A DNA stretch of 64,000 bases, from the NCBI GenBank assembly GCA_022495005.1, contig JAGYXB010001050.1:1052246-1116245 (forward strand), read 5' to 3'. Below the pieces are notes generated by a model. The model searched no databases and had not been told where the DNA came from. It saw only the letters and a list, made by a program, of their open reading frames with translations. Of this stretch, positions 59,971 to 64,000 are shown in pieces. Position 1 is the stretch's first letter, and the number at the start of each line of letters is the position of its first letter. A program made the position numbers and the translations under genes. Origin of the DNA: Rhyacophila brunnea (taxonomy: Eukaryota > Arthropoda > Insecta > Trichoptera > Rhyacophilidae).

Positions 59971-61246
59971 TTAATCTCTGTGATTTTCTCTCAAATTATT
60001 TAATTCCACATTTTCAGAATTCGTGGAGTTCAAATGGAGTCTAATCGTAGGTTTTCTTGTAAATTTTTCACAAAAATATTCGTACCATATTTCTCTAGCG
60101 TCCTTCTCACAGATTATAAAAATTACGAATAATATAATTCCTTCGGCCGTTGTCATAAAGCAAAATACATAATGAATATAAATAGTTGTAAAAGAAAGAC
60201 CAACCCAGTACGTAAGGTGAAGAGATGTTATTAAAGCAAGGACGACACTTTTGAAAGATGTTCCCCAATCAGCGTTTTTGTTTAAACAAATTGCCGTCCA
60301 AATTAAATTCACCATTATTAAAATAATACATAAAACATCAACCCACATGACCCCTGTATGTAAATAATGGTAACAAAAATCCATTTGAAAGAAACCGCTT
60401 TTGTAATGTAAGAAATAACTATCGACACTAAAAGGTAAAATAAGAATAATCACTACAAAGGGAATAATCCATGGACTGATTACAACACATATATTCGGCA
60501 ATGTTTCTTTCTTTTGGAAAAAAAAATCTGATAACTGATAAACACTGTTGTAAAAAGCCAACATAAATATGAGGACAAAATAGTAAACTCCAAAATAATA
60601 CCAAAGCTTATGCAAACATTAGGATTGGATTTAGAAAAATCTATCAAGGATATAATATCTAATGTCACAATTCGAAAAGCTGTGGACATTAACAAGTTTT
60701 TACATAATGTGTTAATAAAAGCTCGTGATTGTGAAATCACTGGTGTCAGGAAGATTAGGATAATCCCAAATAATGAAAGGGTGGAGTTAATATATATTAT
60801 ACTATAAAACACATTATTAGAGTATTGTTCGGTTACGGTATTAGAATATCTGATTATTTGAGCAAAGTTAGTCAGATGGTAGATTCTGCAAATATCTGTG
60901 GGTCTTAATTTATCCGGTGGTAATAAACTGCATCTATTTGTTGACCAATTTTCATTATGTAAATCCCAAAAAGCACAAGCTTTTTTCTTGTTAGATTGTT
61001 GACCATCAAAAGGACGGAAGTAAATATCGACATAGTCGGTGTCTTTAAAACAAGTTTTGTTGTCTAGTGATATGCTAATCACTATACTGTTCAGTTGCCA
61101 GTCACCGTTGTTTTCCTTTGAAAACGCTCTATCGTCTGTGTACACTGCAAAGGATAGCCGATCACTAAATCCACTGCATATACTCAAAGGTACCTTAACG
61201 AATATATCAACATTGGACTCGTCTACATCTGGATCAAACTCGTCAC
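59971..61246 (-). pseudogene. Receptor copy D exon 6: GPS and 7TM, one-base homopolymer frameshift
   Basis: The exon is collinear with copy A exon 6 but retains the 27 bases that A lost near 60352-60380, restoring the region between helices. GPS motif CRIYHLTNFAQIIRYS is present; the first GPS Cys pair member CRC has become CRI here. The frame breaks only where the A run at 60518-60526 has nine bases instead of ten in copy A. Apart from this single-base difference the two frames (61187-60480, 60615-59971) would form one 7TM exon. Acceptor at 61248-61247. It could be a genuine early pseudogene or a sequence error. Confidence 0.85.
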
Positions 61247-63058
61247 CTGAAAATATGATAGATAGTTAAAAATAGACATCTACGAAGGTAATAGAAAAGA
61301 TTGTATGATTCGAATGATAAAAATACTAATGTGAAACTATTATATTATAAAGTGTAATACCCCGTTTACACGTGCATAAATTTACTGTGCACAGTAAGAA
61401 AATGTATGGGGAAACATGTATTATCCTGCAGTTGGCAAGATTGCGTGCATGAATCAAACAAGTTTGGAAGCTTCCGAATTGTGATGATTTACTACACGCA
61501 AGTAAGATTATTTGTAGAGCGATAGGGGCGAACATGCCGTTAAAAAAAAGAACTACTCATTTTCAGCTTAACCGATTTTCAATAGGACCTGTCAGATAGT
61601 AGCATAAAATGACAACCTCGCGTGTCGCTTACTCTTGAAGAATGAGATTGGAGAGACAGTCAGCACTTTTACGTGTAAACAGTTATTTATTTATTTAAGA
61701 ATACAAAACATTGTGGACATAACAAATCTAAATTCAAGACGTACACAACATAAGATTAATATTAAGTATATTATATATATATATATATTATTATATTATT
61801 TTATAACAAATATAAAATTAAAATAATACCTAATAATAATAACAAAAAATAAAATAAAATCAAAACTTACAATTTTATACAGAAAAATAAAGTTTCAAAA
61901 ACAAAATCCAAAGTACATCATTGTAAATTTCTATGTCTTTAGGGAGGGCATTTATTTATCTTGCACCCCTCGCTAATGGTGCTTGATAGGCTTGACACGA
62001 CGAAACGGTTCCGATCCAGAATAAATCATGGCTGCGACCACGTAGGTAATTAACAGGCGCATGTAAATTCAAATTTATTAAGACACCAGGATTGGAATCC
62101 ATCCCTCTCGATAACAGGCAAAAGTGTTTCAAGATCAGAAGAGATCGACGACATTCAAGAGAGTGAAAAGTAAGCATGCCTTGTAGAAAGGCAGTCGGAA
62201 AATAATCTTTTGACGAATTATCGAAAGGAAAATAGTTAAATGTCTTAAAATAAAGACATGGAATATCGATAGTTTAAAATAAGCACGATTGCCGACAGTA
62301 ATTCCATGCACGTGTACAGGCACTATTAGGTATATTAATAATTAGACTTTATCAAAGTAGAACAATTTATCTACAACTTGCCATAACAAAAAAAATGTCT
62401 CAACACAATACATGGTGTGTAGTGTTTTTTGTTCCTCGAAAGACGGTATCATACAGGCAGCCTCTAACAATCCATGTCTGATATCCGCCAGTGGTCAAAC
62501 AATACGATATTTTCATTATTATAGTGTTTTTTTTACCATAATGTTGGTCTACGTACAATTTGCGATACCAAAAATGTATAATACGCCACAAGTAGGCACT
62601 ATAATTTTATTATTGCCTTAATTTTGTAAATGATATGGAAAAAAGAAATCGTCCGATTGAAGATCTTGAAGATAACTTTAGCGTGAATTTTTTGATCCAA
62701 ACCACAATTTATTGAAATAACAGTTCAGAAGATCATTAATATAACGAAGAATTATATAATAATAAAGAATAATATAATTTAAGAATAAAACGACTGATGC
62801 AACCTTCAGCCGGAGACAAATATTTTTTTTAAACGTACCATAGTCGTTGCGTGACAAAAGCATGGTAACACTAGTATTAGGACCAATCGCACAACACACT
62901 GTACGCTGGTGTCAAGTTGATGACTGAAGAGTGAAACAAATCAACGAACGTACACGACATCAGCTAGCGAGTATCCAGTAGAAATCAAAACTGCTTCAAC
63001 TCATAGAAAAATTATAGAATTTCAAACGCAATTTATTTATTGTGAACCAACATAATTT
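61247..63058. other. Copy D intron 5, no gene
   Basis: Duplicate of 4601-7480 without the 6292-7397 element. Contains a shorter AT run at about 61770-61788. Confidence 0.65.
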
Positions 63059-63489
63059 GAATACGTGTATTAAATAAGGCTCTAAGTACCAAAAAGTAGT
63101 ATTGCCTGTAGTTACAAAATACCGAGTCATTGCAGTAAAATTTCATGAAGCGGACCTTTTGAAAAATGTAGTTTTACGGTGTGAAGCAATCACGGCAGCT
63201 TCTATAATTTTAGGTATTAAGAACTCGCAAGTGTCAACACACCATCGTCAGCTATTTAATATTGAATGCCGTTAACCACTGCAGTGCTACTTACACCATT
63301 ATAAATAAAACACGCCAACGGACTAACAACGTCGACAGGTTTAATTATTTTGCTGTATTTTTTTGACTTGCTTGAGGCACTTAGACTATAGTTGAAGTGA
63401 TTGGCGTTGGTATGCAGAACATTTTTCTATAAAAATGTCAGTTTTTATTAATTCGGTACTTAGCGCCTTAATTATTAATACACGTATTC
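63059..63489. mobile_element. MITE of 431 bases in copy D intron 5
   Basis: Ends GAATACGTGTATTAA and TTAATACACGTATTC are inverted, each followed inward by a TAAGGC-like block. The site in copy A (about 7528-7535, CATAATTTTGTCAC) is empty. The flanks suggest ATTT duplicated (or TT if the termini are one base longer). No coding content. Confidence 0.88.
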
Positions 63490-63947
63490 ATTTTGTCACA
63501 TGAACAAACAATGTCGACGTGAATTGAAAATCTATCTTCTCATCAGATGAGCCATTTCCCATCATTGGTATAAGAATGCCATCTAAGAGACCAGTGATAT
63601 AAAGAGAAATATTTTTCAATACCTACAAGTAAAGTGTTAATTACCCAATTATATTGTCGAAATTATTAATTATTAAAACGTTATTTGATTGCGTAAACTG
63701 ACATTATTGAAGTATTGTCGAATATGATGAGATCAATAATTATTATGAGTATACAATTTTAATAAAATTGTGATATATATAGGAATAGAATATTTTCGAT
63801 ATTTCACACCAAACTGCGCCTGTACCTACTGGACTGAAACAAATTACGCAACACCGAAGCAACAAAGTAAAATTAAATGTAATCAGTGGAAATATGCAGG
63901 ATTGTTTGATTTCTTAAATTCAAAATTAAATTATAGTTTTTCTAACC

Positions 63948-64000
63948 TTCTTTTAGTACTTCTGTGGTATTCTTGTTCATGCCTTTGTTTCCAATCCTTC
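63948..64000 (-). CDS. Receptor copy D exon 5, partial at window edge
   Basis: The last 50 or so bases of the GAIN exon, ending GAAG/GTTAG with the donor at 63947, identical in sense to copy A 7986-8040. The rest of gene D lies outside the window, so its coding state cannot be judged. Confidence 0.8.

Larger units (their letters stand above)
56974..64000. repeat. Segmental duplication, right copy (partner 1-8000)
   Basis: Collinear with 1-8000 in the same orientation, and continuing past the right edge. It lacks the SINE (2720-2967), a nearby 70-base stretch lost between AAATCGTCAA repeats, and the TIR element at 6292-7397. It has its own 431 bp element. Confidence 0.95.

Overview
The window is an AT-rich, intron-containing invertebrate nuclear locus. 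Composition, the (TAA)/(ATT) microsatellites and the mix of hAT, Helitron, TTAA-type, LINE and tRNA-SINE debris suggest a hemipteran, most likely an aphid. That assignment is an inference. No bacterial-style operon, rRNA, CRISPR array or convincing functional tRNA was seen.

The only host gene family I recognise is a cluster of four related copies of one receptor gene, here called A-D. By joining splice-compatible open segments I could assemble one copy completely. Copy B (minus strand, 45313 down to 34373) has six exons with matching phases and predicts a 1059-residue membrane protein. It has a signal peptide, two segments resembling C-type-lectin-like domains (the second is much clearer), a cysteine-containing region I do not recognise, a GAIN/GPS autoproteolysis region with an intact HL/T site, seven transmembrane helices and a short tail. 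This makes it an adhesion-type GPCR with lectin-like ectodomains.

Copy A (minus, 19335 down to 3340) has the same six exons, stretched by transposons. It carries a nonsense codon and three frameshifts, so it is a pseudogene. Copy C (plus, 47590-55800) is an inverted duplicate of most of B. It lacks exon 2 and the whole GPS/7TM exon, and holds stops and frameshifts. Copy D (minus, from 61246 down to 59971, plus an exon running off the right edge) is nearly identical to A over about 7 kb. Its single visible lesion is one base missing from a homopolymer.

Layout: 1-8000, 3' flank and last two exons of A, a direct duplicate of 56974-64000. 8000-19335, rest of A with a LINE fragment, a MITE and a frameshifted hAT transposon. 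19336-34370, a transposon-rich spacer: a TTAA-flanked foldback element holding a Helitron, a Helitron-like element with a minisatellite, a hAT element with a second TIR element inside it, a hAT MITE and a SINE. 34373-45313, gene B. 45314-47589, spacer at the centre of a large palindrome. 47590-55800, pseudogene C. 55800-57600, hAT and LINE fragments. 57600-64000, gene D region.

Because the copies retain homologous introns and flanks, several insertions can be read against an empty site in a paralogue. This gives target-site duplications and relative ages without outside data. The most notable items are the lectin/adhesion-GPCR architecture, the palindromic plus direct duplication of the cluster, and copy D as a possible second intact receptor if its homopolymer lesion is a sequencing error.
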